From a bacterium (lineage in GTDB: Bacteria > Bacillota > Bacilli > Lactobacillales > Streptococcaceae), in contig CAJNCS010000007.1 in assembly GCA_905221325.1 (NCBI GenBank), positions 1 through 64,000 of the forward strand: DNA of 64,000 bases, written 5' to 3'. Under the pieces are notes generated by a model. That model was not told where the DNA came from and did no database searches. It saw nothing but the letters and a program-made list of their open reading frames with translations. Within the stretch, counting starts at the first letter, position 1. The number at the start of each line of letters is the position of its first letter. Positions 37,564 to 45,953 of this stretch are shown one piece after another. Made by a program: the position numbers and the translations under genes.

Positions 37564-38074
37564 ACTTTGTATTCGTGAGGCTGAAGTTCAGGATGCGGCT
37601 GCTTTGGTTGCATTCTTGGATTTAGTTGGACAGGAGACAGATTTCACCAGTCTGGATGAAAATGGTATCCTGATGACAGAATCTGAAATGGCGCTTTTTA
37701 TTGAAAAGCAAGCGACTTCAGATAACCAAATCACTCTCCTAGCCCTCCTGAATGATGAAATTGCAGGTGTTTTGAACATCACGGCAGAGCAACGTATACG
37801 GATTCGCCACATCGGGGATATCTTTTTGGTTATCCAAAGGAAGTTTTGGAATCATGGCTTAGGAAGCATACTCCTTGAAGAGGGAATTGAGTGGGCTAAA
37901 ACCAGTGGAGTTTTGTGTCGTTTGCAGCTCAGTGTACAAAAGCGCAACGAGGCAGCTATCCACCTCTATTCAAAGTTTGGATTTGTTACAGAAGGCTTAC
38001 AAGAAAGAGGAGCCTATTTAAAAGAAGGGATATTTTTAGACGTTTACCTGATGGGTAGACTGATAGATAAATGA
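37553..38074 (+). CDS. GNAT N-acetyltransferase
   Basis: A 173-residue GNAT protein. The acetyl-CoA loop is 'QRKFWNHGLGSILLEEGIEW' and the C-terminal 'LQLSVQKRNEAAIHLYSKFGF' signature is clear. AAGGAG at 37540-37545, inside tsaE, sets the ATG; the 11-base overlap implies coupled translation. The neighbouring TsaE hints at, but does not prove, a role near translation. The substrate is unknown. Confidence 0.87.
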   Translation: MEYELCIREAEVQDAAALVAFLDLVGQETDFTSLDENGILMTESEMALFIEKQATSDNQITLLALLNDEIAGVLNITAEQRIRIRHIGDIFLVIQRKFWNHGLGSILLEEGIEWAKTSGVLCRLQLSVQKRNEAAIHLYSKFGFVTEGLQERGAYLKEGIFLDVYLMGRLIDK

Positions 38075-38078
38075 TAAG

Positions 38079-39113
38079 ATGGTAAAAAAAATAATCGGAA
38101 TGCTACTAGCTTTTCTAGCAGTAACGGCTTTAGGTGTGGGTGCATATGCCTATACTATTTATTATCAAGGAACTGAAACCTTAAGTAAAAAAACTTATAA
38201 GAAAATTGGTGAAGAAACCAACGTGATTGAGGCGACAGAGCCTTTGACCATTCTTTTGATGGGGGTAGATACGGGAAATGTAGAACGTACAGACCCTTGG
38301 GCGGGGAATAGTGATTCCATGATTCTTCTGACAGTCAATCCGAAAACCAAGAAAACCACTATGATGAGTTTAGAACGGGATATTTTGACCAAGATTGAGA
38401 CTGGAAATGGCCAAGTTCAGGAAGCAAAACTCAATGCTGCCTATGCCAATGGCGGTGCAGAGTTGGCTATTTCAACCATTCAAAAAATGATGAACATTCA
38501 TATCGATCGTTATGTGATGGTCAACATGCAAGGACTCCAACAGCTAGTTGATGCAGTTGGGGGTATCACAGTAAATAACACACTCGGTTTCCCGATTTCG
38601 ATTGCTGATCAGGAAGAATTTAATAAAATCTCGATTGGAGTCGGTGAGCAAACCTTGAATGGTGAGGAAGCCCTGGTCTATTCACGGATGCGTTATCAGG
38701 ATCCTGAGGGAGACTATGGTCGTCAAAAACGTCAACGTGAAGTCATTCAAAAGATTATGGAAAAGGTCTTGAGCCTCAATAGTATCAGTCATTATCAAGC
38801 TATCTTAAAAGCGCTTAGTGATAATATGCAGACAAATGTTGATTTGTCTGCCTCCAGTATTCCACAATTACTTGGTTACCAAGATTCCTTTAAAAATATC
38901 GAAACTCATCAACTTCGTGGTGAAGATGCCGAGTTGCAAGGAATCTCTTATCAAATCGTAACGACGGAGCATATGCTGGAAATGCAAAATCTCTTGCGTC
39001 GTTCCCTAGGGAGAGAGGACGTAGCAGAGTTAGAGACCAACGCTGTTCTGTATGAGCATCTTTATGGTCGAACAGTGCCTTCAACAAATACTTCAAGTGA
39101 GGAAATAGAATAA
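38079..39113 (+). CDS. lytR: LytR-CpsA-Psr (LCP) family ligase
   Basis: A 344-residue membrane protein with one N-terminal membrane segment (about 5-27) and an extracellular LCP domain (about 60-230): 'LLMGVDTGN', 'NSDSMILLTVNPKTKKTTMM', 'LERDILT' with the conserved Arg/Asp, and 'YSRMRYQDPEGDYGRQKRQR'. LCP enzymes attach wall teichoic acid or capsule chains from lipid carriers to peptidoglycan. It lies 4 bases after the GNAT gene, with only a weak ribosome site. Confidence 0.92.
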   Translation: MVKKIIGMLLAFLAVTALGVGAYAYTIYYQGTETLSKKTYKKIGEETNVIEATEPLTILLMGVDTGNVERTDPWAGNSDSMILLTVNPKTKKTTMMSLERDILTKIETGNGQVQEAKLNAAYANGGAELAISTIQKMMNIHIDRYVMVNMQGLQQLVDAVGGITVNNTLGFPISIADQEEFNKISIGVGEQTLNGEEALVYSRMRYQDPEGDYGRQKRQREVIQKIMEKVLSLNSISHYQAILKALSDNMQTNVDLSASSIPQLLGYQDSFKNIETHQLRGEDAELQGISYQIVTTEHMLEMQNLLRRSLGREDVAELETNAVLYEHLYGRTVPSTNTSSEEIE

Positions 39114-39124
39114 AAAGAAAAATC

Positions 39125-39152
39125 AAATCGTGGGACTTTCCTGCGATTTTTT
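39125..39152 (+). terminator. lytR terminator (short)
   Basis: AAATCG / CGATTT with inner GGGA/TCC pairing, then T's. The T tract also gives the T-rich part of the adjoining cin-box promoter. Confidence 0.65.
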
Positions 39153-39169
39153 CAAAGAGAATCCGAATA
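39145..39169 (+). promoter_or_regulatory. ComX (SigX) cin-box promoter of cinA-recA
   Basis: TCCGAATA at 39162-39169 differs at one base from the cin-box TACGAATA, with a T run about 10 bases upstream as expected for ComX promoters. It lies 17 bases before the cinA ATG, in line with the known late-competence induction of cinA-recA in the mitis group. Confidence 0.72.
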
Positions 39170-39186
39170 GATAGGTAGGAGGAAAG

Positions 39187-40443
39187 ATGAAAGCAGAAAT
39201 TATTGCTGTAGGAACAGAAATTTTGACAGGGCAAATCGTCAATACCAACGCCCAGTTTTTGTCAGAAAAGCTAGCAGAAATTGGAGTAGATGTCTACTTC
39301 CAAACAGCTGTGGGAGATAATGAAGCGCGCCTTATGTCCTTGCTAGAGATTGCGAGCTCGCGTAGCAGTCTAGTCATTTTGACAGGGGGCTTGGGGCCAA
39401 CTGAGGATGATTTAACCAAACAAACGTTGGCGAGATTTTTGGGAAAAGCCTTGGTGTTTGATCCTCAAGCTCAGGAAAAACTTGATCACTTTTTTGCTCA
39501 AAGGCCAGACTATGCTCGGACACCCAATAATGAGAGGCAAGCTCAAATTGTGGAAGGAGCAACTCCATTGCCAAATGAGACAGGATTAGCTGTCGGAGGA
39601 GTGTCGGAAGCTGACGGCGTGACTTACGTGGTCCTTCCAGGACCTCCTAGTGAGTTGAAACCCATGGTCTTAAATCAACTCTTACCCAAGCTGATGACTG
39701 GTGCTAGGTTATACTCACGAGTGCTTCGTTTCTTTGGAATTGGTGAAAGCCAGCTGGTGACCATTTTAGCTGATTTGATCGACCATCAAACAGATCCAAC
39801 TTTGGCGCCTTATGCAAAAACAGGAGAAGTAACCTTGCGCTTGTCTACAAAAGCAGTCAGTCAAGAACAGGCTGATCAAGCCTTAGACATCTTGGAGAAT
39901 CAAATTTTGAATCACAAAACATTCGAGGGACTTTCTCTGCGAGACATCTGTTATGGATATGGCGAAGAGGCCAGCCTAGCAAGTGTCGTTGTAGAAGAGC
40001 TTAAGAAGAGAAGGAAAAGCATTACCGCAGCTGAAAGCTTAACGGCAGGCCTTTTTCAAGCAACATTAGCAGACTTTTCAGGCGTTTCTGCCATCTTTAA
40101 TGGCGGGTTTGTCACCTACAGCCTAGAAGAAAAGTCCAAGATGCTGGATATTTCCGAGCAAGAGCTAAAAAAACATGGTGTCGTTTCAGAGTTTACGGCT
40201 AAAAAGATGGCAGAGCAGGCACGGCTCAAGACTCAGTCTGATTATGGAGTCAGTTTGACGGGGGTTGCTGGACCAGATAGCTTAGAGGGGCATCCAGCTG
40301 GGACAGTCTTTATCGGTTTGGCACATGCAAAAGGGGCAGAGGTTATCAAGGCTAATATCGCAGGGCGGAGCCGAGCAGATGTTCGTCAGATTGCGGTTAT
40401 GCATGCCTTTAACCTAGTTCGCAAGGCTTTATTAAGTGACTAA
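39187..40443 (+). CDS. cinA: competence/damage-inducible protein CinA
   Basis: A 418-residue protein with an N-terminal molybdopterin-binding-like (CinA_N) domain ('[20 protein letters not shown]', '[13 protein letters not shown]') and a C-terminal nicotinamide-nucleotide amidase domain ('[20 protein letters not shown]', 'GVAGPDS'). In pneumococcus it brings RecA to the membrane during transformation. AGGAGG lies before the ATG; recA follows and has its own promoter too. Confidence 0.95.
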   Translation: MKAEIIAVGTEILTGQIVNTNAQFLSEKLAEIGVDVYFQTAVGDNEARLMSLLEIASSRSSLVILTGGLGPTEDDLTKQTLARFLGKALVFDPQAQEKLDHFFAQRPDYARTPNNERQAQIVEGATPLPNETGLAVGGVSEADGVTYVVLPGPPSELKPMVLNQLLPKLMTGARLYSRVLRFFGIGESQLVTILADLIDHQTDPTLAPYAKTGEVTLRLSTKAVSQEQADQALDILENQILNHKTFEGLSLRDICYGYGEEASLASVVVEELKKRRKSITAAESLTAGLFQATLADFSGVSAIFNGGFVTYSLEEKSKMLDISEQELKKHGVVSEFTAKKMAEQARLKTQSDYGVSLTGVAGPDSLEGHPAGTVFIGLAHAKGAEVIKANIAGRSRADVRQIAVMHAFNLVRKALLSD

Positions 40444-40447
40444 CTTT

Positions 40448-40456
40448 TGATATAAT
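40448..40456 (+). promoter_or_regulatory. recA basal promoter
   Basis: TGATATAAT between cinA and recA, 42 bases before the recA ATG; it gives competence-independent expression. Confidence 0.7.
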
Positions 40457-40497
40457 AGTAGATAGGTCTTAGGACTATTAGAATACAGGAGAATAGA

Positions 40498-41643
40498 ATG
40501 GCGAAAAAACCAAAAAAATTAGATGAAATTTCAAAAAAATTTGGAGCAGATCGTGAAAAGGCCTTGAACGATGCTCTTAAATTGATTGAGAAAGATTTCG
40601 GTAAAGGCTCAATCATGCGTTTGGGTGAGCGTGCAGAGCAGAAAGTTCAAGTGATGAGTTCAGGGTCTTTGGCTCTGGACATTGCTCTTGGCTCAGGTGG
40701 TTATCCTAAGGGACGTATCATCGAAATCTATGGACCAGAATCATCTGGTAAGACAACAGTTGCCCTTCACGCTGTCGCGCAAGCGCAAAAAGAAGGTGGA
40801 ATCGCAGCCTTTATCGATGCGGAACATGCCCTTGATCCAGCCTATGCAGCAGCACTTGGGGTGAACATTGACGAATTGCTTTTGTCACAACCAGACTCAG
40901 GGGAGCAAGGTCTTGAAATTGCAGGGAAATTGATTGACTCAGGTGCAGTTGACCTTGTCGTTATTGACTCAGTTGCGGCCCTTGTGCCTCGTGCAGAAAT
41001 CGATGGGGACATTGGAGACAGCCACGTTGGTTTGCAGGCTCGTATGATGAGCCAAGCCATGCGTAAACTTGGTGCTTCGATCAATAAGACCAAAACAATC
41101 GCCATCTTTATCAACCAATTGCGTGAAAAAGTTGGGGTTATGTTTGGAAATCCTGAAACGACTCCTGGTGGACGTGCTCTAAAATTCTACGCTTCAGTGC
41201 GTTTGGATGTTCGTGGAAGTACACAAATCAAGGGAACTGGTGACCAAAAAGATACCAATGTCGGTAAGGAAACCAAGATCAAGGTTGTCAAAAATAAGGT
41301 AGCTCCACCGTTTAAGGAAGCCTTCGTTGAGATTATGTACGGAGAAGGAATTTCTAAGACCGGTGAGCTCTTGAAGATTGCAAGTGACCTTGATATCATC
41401 CAAAAAGCAGGAGCTTGGTATTCTTACAAGGGTGAAAAAATCGGGCAAGGATCTGAAAATGCTAAGAAATACTTGGCAGATCATCCGGAAATCTTTGATG
41501 CCATTGACCACCAAGTCCGTGTTCAATATGGTTTGGTTGAAGATGAAGAAGCCTCAGATGTTAGTCCAGTAGCAGAGACGACTTCTAACCAAGAAGTAAC
41601 ACTTGACCTTGGCGATGATCTTGGAATCGAAATTGAAGAATAA
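40498..41643 (+). CDS. recA: recombinase RecA
   Basis: DNA strand-exchange protein for recombination, repair and transformation. It has 381 residues, Walker [10 protein letters not shown] near residue 80, '[17 protein letters not shown]' Walker B region, and an acidic C terminus ([12 protein letters not shown]). AGGAG precedes the ATG. It is co-transcribed with cinA from the cin-box promoter and alone from its own promoter; a terminator follows 3 bases after the stop. Confidence 0.97.
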   Translation: MAKKPKKLDEISKKFGADREKALNDALKLIEKDFGKGSIMRLGERAEQKVQVMSSGSLALDIALGSGGYPKGRIIEIYGPESSGKTTVALHAVAQAQKEGGIAAFIDAEHALDPAYAAALGVNIDELLLSQPDSGEQGLEIAGKLIDSGAVDLVVIDSVAALVPRAEIDGDIGDSHVGLQARMMSQAMRKLGASINKTKTIAIFINQLREKVGVMFGNPETTPGGRALKFYASVRLDVRGSTQIKGTGDQKDTNVGKETKIKVVKNKVAPPFKEAFVEIMYGEGISKTGELLKIASDLDIIQKAGAWYSYKGEKIGQGSENAKKYLADHPEIFDAIDHQVRVQYGLVEDEEASDVSPVAETTSNQEVTLDLGDDLGIEIEE

Positions 41644-41646
41644 CAT

Positions 41647-41677
41647 AAAAAGTAGCAGATAGGAACTGCTACTTTTT
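41647..41677. terminator. bidirectional terminator after recA
   Basis: AAAAAGTAGCAG / CTGCTACTTTTT, usable by recA and by the converging GNAT gene. Confidence 0.9.
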
Positions 41678-41707
41678 ATGTTTGTTTAATTGTTTAAGAT
41701 GAAAGAA

Positions 41708-42262
41708 CTAGTGGTCACTAAAACGACGATACTCGATGTGAAAGTCAAAATAATGTTCATCTTGCAATTTCTGGAAGATGTCACGATAGGCTTCTTCGTC
41801 AAAGTGATCGCCACGATAGAGGATTTCAAAACTTAAACCTTCGTACTCTAAAAAGGCATTGGCTGTTTTAAAGTCATTTTGTCGATAGAAGTCCATTCTA
41901 GCCTTCCTTTGCTCCAAGTTATCGCATTCTTCATCCAATCGCTCGACTTCCAGCAACATGGTTCGCTGGTAAAAATCAGTCAGCTTTTCGATGATTTCCT
42001 TTCCGTACCCGTGACTTCTCAGGTGGGGCATGATGGCAAAAAAGCTGATATAAAACGCTTTTTGATTGGAGATGGCAAAAGCAAAGCCGACAAATTCTTC
42101 TTGGTTATAAAAGGCAAAAAAGTGGGCGTCGTCTCGGTCTTGATAGCGCAAAAACTCAGACAGAGGGACTCGTTCTTCCTCGGGAAAAGCTTCATTGTTT
42201 AGCTTTTCAACCTTATCAAGATCCGGAAATGCATCGGTTATTAATTGACTGGTCAAACTCAT
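41708..42262 (-). CDS. GNAT N-acetyltransferase
   Basis: A 184-residue GNAT protein: 'NEAFPEEERVPLSEFL' at the N terminus, 'VGFAFAISNQKAFYISFFAI' strands and the acetyl-CoA loop 'PHLRSHGYGKEIIEKL'. The start at 42262 is set by AAAGGAGG just upstream on the minus strand. The substrate is unknown. It converges on recA and diverges from the MATE gene. Confidence 0.87.
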   Translation of the reverse strand: MSLTSQLITDAFPDLDKVEKLNNEAFPEEERVPLSEFLRYQDRDDAHFFAFYNQEEFVGFAFAISNQKAFYISFFAIMPHLRSHGYGKEIIEKLTDFYQRTMLLEVERLDEECDNLEQRKARMDFYRQNDFKTANAFLEYEGLSFEILYRGDHFDEEAYRDIFQKLQDEHYFDFHIEYRRFSDH

Positions 42263-42356
42263 AAAAGGCCTCCTTTTCTTGATTATAGCAAATTGTTTCT
42301 CTGTAAGCAATTGATTTTAAGAAAGCCAAGCAATCCTTGTCGCTCCTCTAGAAAGC

Positions 42357-42365
42357 TGATATAAT
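42357..42365 (+). promoter_or_regulatory. MATE gene promoter (leaderless arrangement)
   Basis: TGATATAAT. Seven bases after the -10 is 42372, the A of the ATG; no ribosome site lies between. Confidence 0.7.
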
Positions 42366-42371
42366 AGCTTT

Positions 42372-43742
42372 ATGAATAAGAAACGATCCGTGGACCTGAT
42401 ACATGGTCCTATTCTTCCTGCGCTGTTAAGCTTTGCCTTTCCAATCTTGCTGTCAAATATTTTTCAGCAACTCTATAATACAGCTGACGTCTTGATTGTT
42501 GGGCGTTTTCTTGGTCAAGATTCCTTAGCTGCAGTAGGGGCGACAACGGCCATTTTTGACTTGATTATAGGCTTTACTCTAGGTATTGGAAATGGCATGG
42601 GGATCGTCATTGCCCGCTATTATGGAGCTCGTAATTTCACTAAAATTAAAGAAGCAGTAGCAGCAATCTGGATTTTAGGAGGGCTTCTCAGTATTTTGGT
42701 CATGCTGATGGGCTTTGTCGGTCTGTATCCACTCCTGCAATATTTAGAGACACCTGTAGAAATCCTTCCTCAATCCTACCAATATATTTCTATGATTGTG
42801 ACTTGTGTAGGTGTCAGCTTTGCTTATAATCTCTTTGCAGGCTTGTTGCGGTCCATTGGTGATAGTCTAGCGGCTCTTGGATTTCTGATTTTTTCTGCCT
42901 TGGTCAATGTGGTTCTGGATTTGTATTTCATTACGCAACTGCATATGGGAGTTCAATCTGCGGGACTTGCTACTATTATCTCGCAAGGCTTATCAGCGGT
43001 TCTTTGCTTTTACTATATTCGCAAGAGCGTTCCAGAACTGCTCCCTCAACTTAAGCATTTTAAATGGGACAAGGCCTTGTATGCGGATCTTTTGGAGCAA
43101 GGTTTGGCTATGGGCTTGATGAGTTCGATTGTGTCTATTGGTAGTGTGATTTTACAGTCTTCTGTCAATACTTTTGGAGCAGTGATTATTAGTGCCCAAA
43201 CAGCAGCTAGACGGATTATGGCCTTTGCTTTGCTTCCAATGACTGCTATTTCTTCTGCCATGACGACCTTTGCTTCTCAAAATCTCGGGGCTAAGCGACC
43301 AGACCGCATTGTTCAAGGTCTTGGTATTGGGAGTCGTCTGAGCATGTCCTGGGCAGGTTTTGTTTGTATTTTCCTCTTTTTTGCCAGTCCTAGCTTGGTT
43401 TCTTTCTTGGCCAGTTCGACGGATAGCTACTTGGTAGAAAACGGTAGTCTCTACCTGCAAATCAGTTCAGCCTTTTATCCGATTTTGAGCCTCTTATTGA
43501 TTTATCGGAATTGTTTGCAGGGCTTGGGGCAGAAAGTCCTTCCTCTAGTTTCCAGCTTTATAGAACTAATCGGGAAAATCGTTTTTGTGGTTTTGATTAT
43601 CCCTTGGGCAGGGTATAGAGGAGTCATCCTTTGCGAACCCCTTATCTGGGTTGCTATGACTACCCAACTGTACTTCTCACTATTCCGTCATCCCTTGATA
43701 AAAGAAGGCAAGGCTATCTTGGCAACAAAAGTGTCATCATAG
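42372..43742 (+). CDS. MATE family efflux transporter
   Basis: A 456-residue protein with 12 predicted membrane segments. The start 'GPILPALLSFAFPILLSNIF' and 'LYNTADVLIVGRFLG' blocks are typical of the MATE family, which exports drugs or metabolites with a sodium or proton gradient. In pneumococcus the MATE gene dinF lies close after recA; whether this is its orthologue is not certain, since a GNAT gene intervenes and it has its own promoter. The apparent leaderless start is unusual. Confidence 0.88.
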   Translation: MNKKRSVDLIHGPILPALLSFAFPILLSNIFQQLYNTADVLIVGRFLGQDSLAAVGATTAIFDLIIGFTLGIGNGMGIVIARYYGARNFTKIKEAVAAIWILGGLLSILVMLMGFVGLYPLLQYLETPVEILPQSYQYISMIVTCVGVSFAYNLFAGLLRSIGDSLAALGFLIFSALVNVVLDLYFITQLHMGVQSAGLATIISQGLSAVLCFYYIRKSVPELLPQLKHFKWDKALYADLLEQGLAMGLMSSIVSIGSVILQSSVNTFGAVIISAQTAARRIMAFALLPMTAISSAMTTFASQNLGAKRPDRIVQGLGIGSRLSMSWAGFVCIFLFFASPSLVSFLASSTDSYLVENGSLYLQISSAFYPILSLLLIYRNCLQGLGQKVLPLVSSFIELIGKIVFVVLIIPWAGYRGVILCEPLIWVAMTTQLYFSLFRHPLIKEGKAILATKVSS

Positions 43743-43794
43743 CTCGATTTGCTGAACAAAATCCATTTCCTATAGTGAAAATCGAAAAAACTTG

Positions 43795-43803
43795 TGTTAT
43801 AAT
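43795..43803 (+). promoter_or_regulatory. yebC-family gene promoter
   Basis: TGTTATAAT with a TTGAAA-like -35 (GTGAAA, 43775-43780) 17 bases upstream. Confidence 0.7.
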
Positions 43804-43838
43804 AAGAAAGATTAAAATGTGAAAAAAGGAGATTCCTA

Positions 43839-44555
43839 ATGGGACGTAAATGGGCCAATATCGTAGCCAAGAAAACGGCTAAAGATGGAGCTAACTCTAA
43901 AGTATATGCAAAATTTGGTGTAGAAATCTATGTAGCAGCTAAAAAAGGTGATCCAGACCCAGAATCAAACACTGCTTTGAAATTCGTTATCGACCGTGCT
44001 AAACAAGCCCAAGTGCCAAAACACGTTATCGATAAAGCGATTGATAAAGCAAAAGGAAACACAGACGAAACCTTTACAGAAGGACGTTACGAAGGATTTG
44101 GACCAAATGGTTCTATGCTGATTGTGGATACCTTGACTTCAAACGTCAACCGTACAGCTGCGAACGTTCGTGCTGCTTTTGGTAAAAATGGCGGTAACAT
44201 GGGAGCTTCAGGTTCTGTTTCTTACCTCTTTGACAACAAGGGTGTTATCGTATTTGCTGGTGATGATGCGGATGCTATCTTTGAGCTTTTGCTTGAAGCA
44301 GACATTGATGTGGATGATGTCGAAGCAGAAGATGGAACAGTCACTGTTTACACAGCTCCAACTGACCTTCACAAGGCTATCGTTGCCCTTCGTGAGTCAG
44401 GTGTCGAAGAATTCCAAGTTACTGAACTGGAAATGATTCCTCAGTCAGAAGTTGAGTTGTCAGGTGAAGATTTGGAAACCTTTGAAAAACTTTACAGCGT
44501 TCTTGAGGATGATGAGGACGTCCAAAAGATCTACACAAATGTCGATGGATTCTAA
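43839..44555 (+). CDS. YebC/PmpR family DNA-binding regulator or translation factor
   Basis: A 238-residue cytosolic protein of the YebC/PmpR family, opening with [20 protein letters not shown]. Family members have been described both as transcription regulators and, more recently, as factors that help ribosomes through proline stretches. AAAAAGGAG precedes the ATG. It has its own promoter and a terminator shared with the converging gene. Confidence 0.92.
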   Translation: MGRKWANIVAKKTAKDGANSKVYAKFGVEIYVAAKKGDPDPESNTALKFVIDRAKQAQVPKHVIDKAIDKAKGNTDETFTEGRYEGFGPNGSMLIVDTLTSNVNRTAANVRAAFGKNGGNMGASGSVSYLFDNKGVIVFAGDDADAIFELLLEADIDVDDVEAEDGTVTVYTAPTDLHKAIVALRESGVEEFQVTELEMIPQSEVELSGEDLETFEKLYSVLEDDEDVQKIYTNVDGF

Positions 44556-44556
44556 T

Positions 44557-44592
44557 AAAAAAGCGAACAGACTTGCTAGCTGTTCGCTTTTT
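44557..44592. terminator. bidirectional terminator
   Basis: AAAAAAGCGAACAG / CTGTTCGCTTTTT, between the yebC-family gene and the minus-strand membrane protein. Confidence 0.9.
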
Positions 44593-44602
44593 ATATTTGA
44601 GA

Positions 44603-45277
44603 TTAGATTCTGGTTCCAGAATCTCTTTGCTGCTGGCTTTCTCCTAGGCCTACAGCTATTTTATGAACTAGTAAGAGTTGACCATTATCCTGTTTTACAA
44701 AGGTTAGAGTAACGGTCTTGATTCTATCATCAATGCCAATATAGGTGATTTTCTTTGTGTCGTAGCCCTCAATAGTGGAATCAAACTCGGAGTCTGGTAG
44801 TCCGTGTTTTTTGATAATATCCTTGTAGTTGGTACCACCTTTTCCTTTGTTATCAAGGTCACCTTCAATTAAAGCGTCGAACTGTTCTTGTGTCCAGGAG
44901 AAAGTATCTTCTTCCTCCTCAGGGATAGAATAGGTGCTATCATCTGTCAAGTCGCTTTCTTCTTCGCGTTCCATTGAGGCACTTGCCTCTCTATAGGAAC
45001 GGTTAAACTCTCTGACAAACTCTTTGTAGACATTAGCGTACAGTATCTGGGTCGTAAAGAAAAGTACAACTGAAGCAATTGCAAGGGATGTTCCGATAAT
45101 GGCCATTGTTTTTCGTTTTTTGAGGTTGACGATAAGGCCAATAATTCCCAAGATAAATGCGACAATGGCGATGAAAAATGACAGATAGTTAATAAATGGG
45201 ATCCAGGACCCTAAAAGTGCGATGGCTCCAAAAATGGTTGCTAAAATCCCTAAAACTTTTTGTTCTTCTGATTTCAT
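44603..45277 (-). CDS. DUF4190-like membrane protein
   Basis: About 224 residues: a cytosolic start (MKSEEQK), three or four membrane segments in the first 100 residues with small-residue-rich helices ('FIAIVAFILGIIGLIVNLKK') like DUF4190 proteins, a long acidic linker (SDLTDDS, EEEEDT), and an extracellular domain with 'YKDIIKKHGLPDSEF' and beta strands that resembles BLIP/SmpA-like folds. Function is unknown. The start is uncertain: ATG at 45298 (MKGENFQ) is the alternative. It diverges from the MarR operon, with the first MarR-type operator close to its -35. Confidence 0.68.
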   Translation of the reverse strand: MKSEEQKVLGILATIFGAIALLGSWIPFINYLSFFIAIVAFILGIIGLIVNLKKRKTMAIIGTSLAIASVVLFFTTQILYANVYKEFVREFNRSYREASASMEREEESDLTDDSTYSIPEEEEDTFSWTQEQFDALIEGDLDNKGKGGTNYKDIIKKHGLPDSEFDSTIEGYDTKKITYIGIDDRIKTVTLTFVKQDNGQLLLVHKIAVGLGESQQQRDSGTRI

Positions 45278-45335
45278 TTGAAAATTTTCTCCCTTCATCG
45301 AGTGAATGGATCTCAATCCACAGCAGTCAGTGCTT

Positions 45336-45364
45336 ATTATAGAGAAAATATCTGCTAATGTCAA
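45336..45364 (-). promoter_or_regulatory. promoter of the DUF4190-like gene
   Basis: Minus strand TTGACA (45359-45364), 17 bases, TATAAT (45336-45341): a perfect consensus promoter. Confidence 0.85.
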
Positions 45365-45377
45365 TTATGACTAAGAT

Positions 45378-45464
45378 AGTTCTCAAGAAAACTTTTTTCT
45401 TGACATTTCTTCTGGAAGTGATAAAATAGTTCTCATGAGAACCGATATAGTTCCCCAGAGAACT
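45378..45464 (+). promoter_or_regulatory. MarR operon promoter with three operators
   Basis: Three 16-bp dyads of the form AGTTCYC-NN-GARAACT: 45378-45393 (upstream of the -35), 45428-45443 (abutting the -10) and 45449-45464 (downstream). The promoter is TTGACA (45400-45405) and TAAAAT (45422-45427) with TGA extension. The last two dyads start 21 bases apart, two helical turns. They are probable binding sites of the MarR protein encoded next, giving autorepression. Confidence 0.78.
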
Positions 45465-45491
45465 ATATGAAATTGTGAGAAAGGAGCAATT

Positions 45492-45953
45492 ATGGACAAA
45501 CCGATGTTGATTTTTAAACGCTTTGGGCACCAGGTTCATCTGATGGTACAGAAAGAAGCCAAGCGTTGCGGCATTGAATTTATGGGTGGACCGCAAGGGC
45601 AAGTTCTGCGTTTTTTAGATCATTGTGAGCAAAAAGAGGAACTGGTCCTGATTAAAGATATCGAGCAGGAACTCAATATTACCAAATCTGTGGCGAGTAA
45701 TTTAGTCAAGCGCATGGTGCAAAATGGTTTGGTTGAGCTAGAGGCGAGCCCGAGTGATAAGCGGGCAAAGTTTGTTCGTTTGACGGATAAATCGCGTTCG
45801 CAGATGCAAGAAGTTAAGGCTTTTTTTGATCGGATTGATCAGAGTCTGCTAGACGGGGTTTCAAAGTCGGACTTGGCAATTTTTGAAAAGGTCCTCGGTC
45901 AGTTGCAAGAAAATGTTGAGAAGATAGGAGGAGAGAATGAAGAAACTCGCTAA
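45492..45953 (+). CDS. MarR family transcriptional regulator
   Basis: A 153-residue winged-helix regulator: helix-turn-helix around 'ELNITKSVASNLVKRMVQNG' and wing 'EASPSDKRAKFVRLTDK'. MarR proteins usually repress their own operon and let go on binding a small ligand. AAGGAG precedes the ATG. It overlaps the first ABC exporter gene by 17 bases, and three matching operators lie in its promoter, so it most likely controls the exporter. Confidence 0.92.
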   Translation: MDKPMLIFKRFGHQVHLMVQKEAKRCGIEFMGGPQGQVLRFLDHCEQKEELVLIKDIEQELNITKSVASNLVKRMVQNGLVELEASPSDKRAKFVRLTDKSRSQMQEVKAFFDRIDQSLLDGVSKSDLAIFEKVLGQLQENVEKIGGENEETR

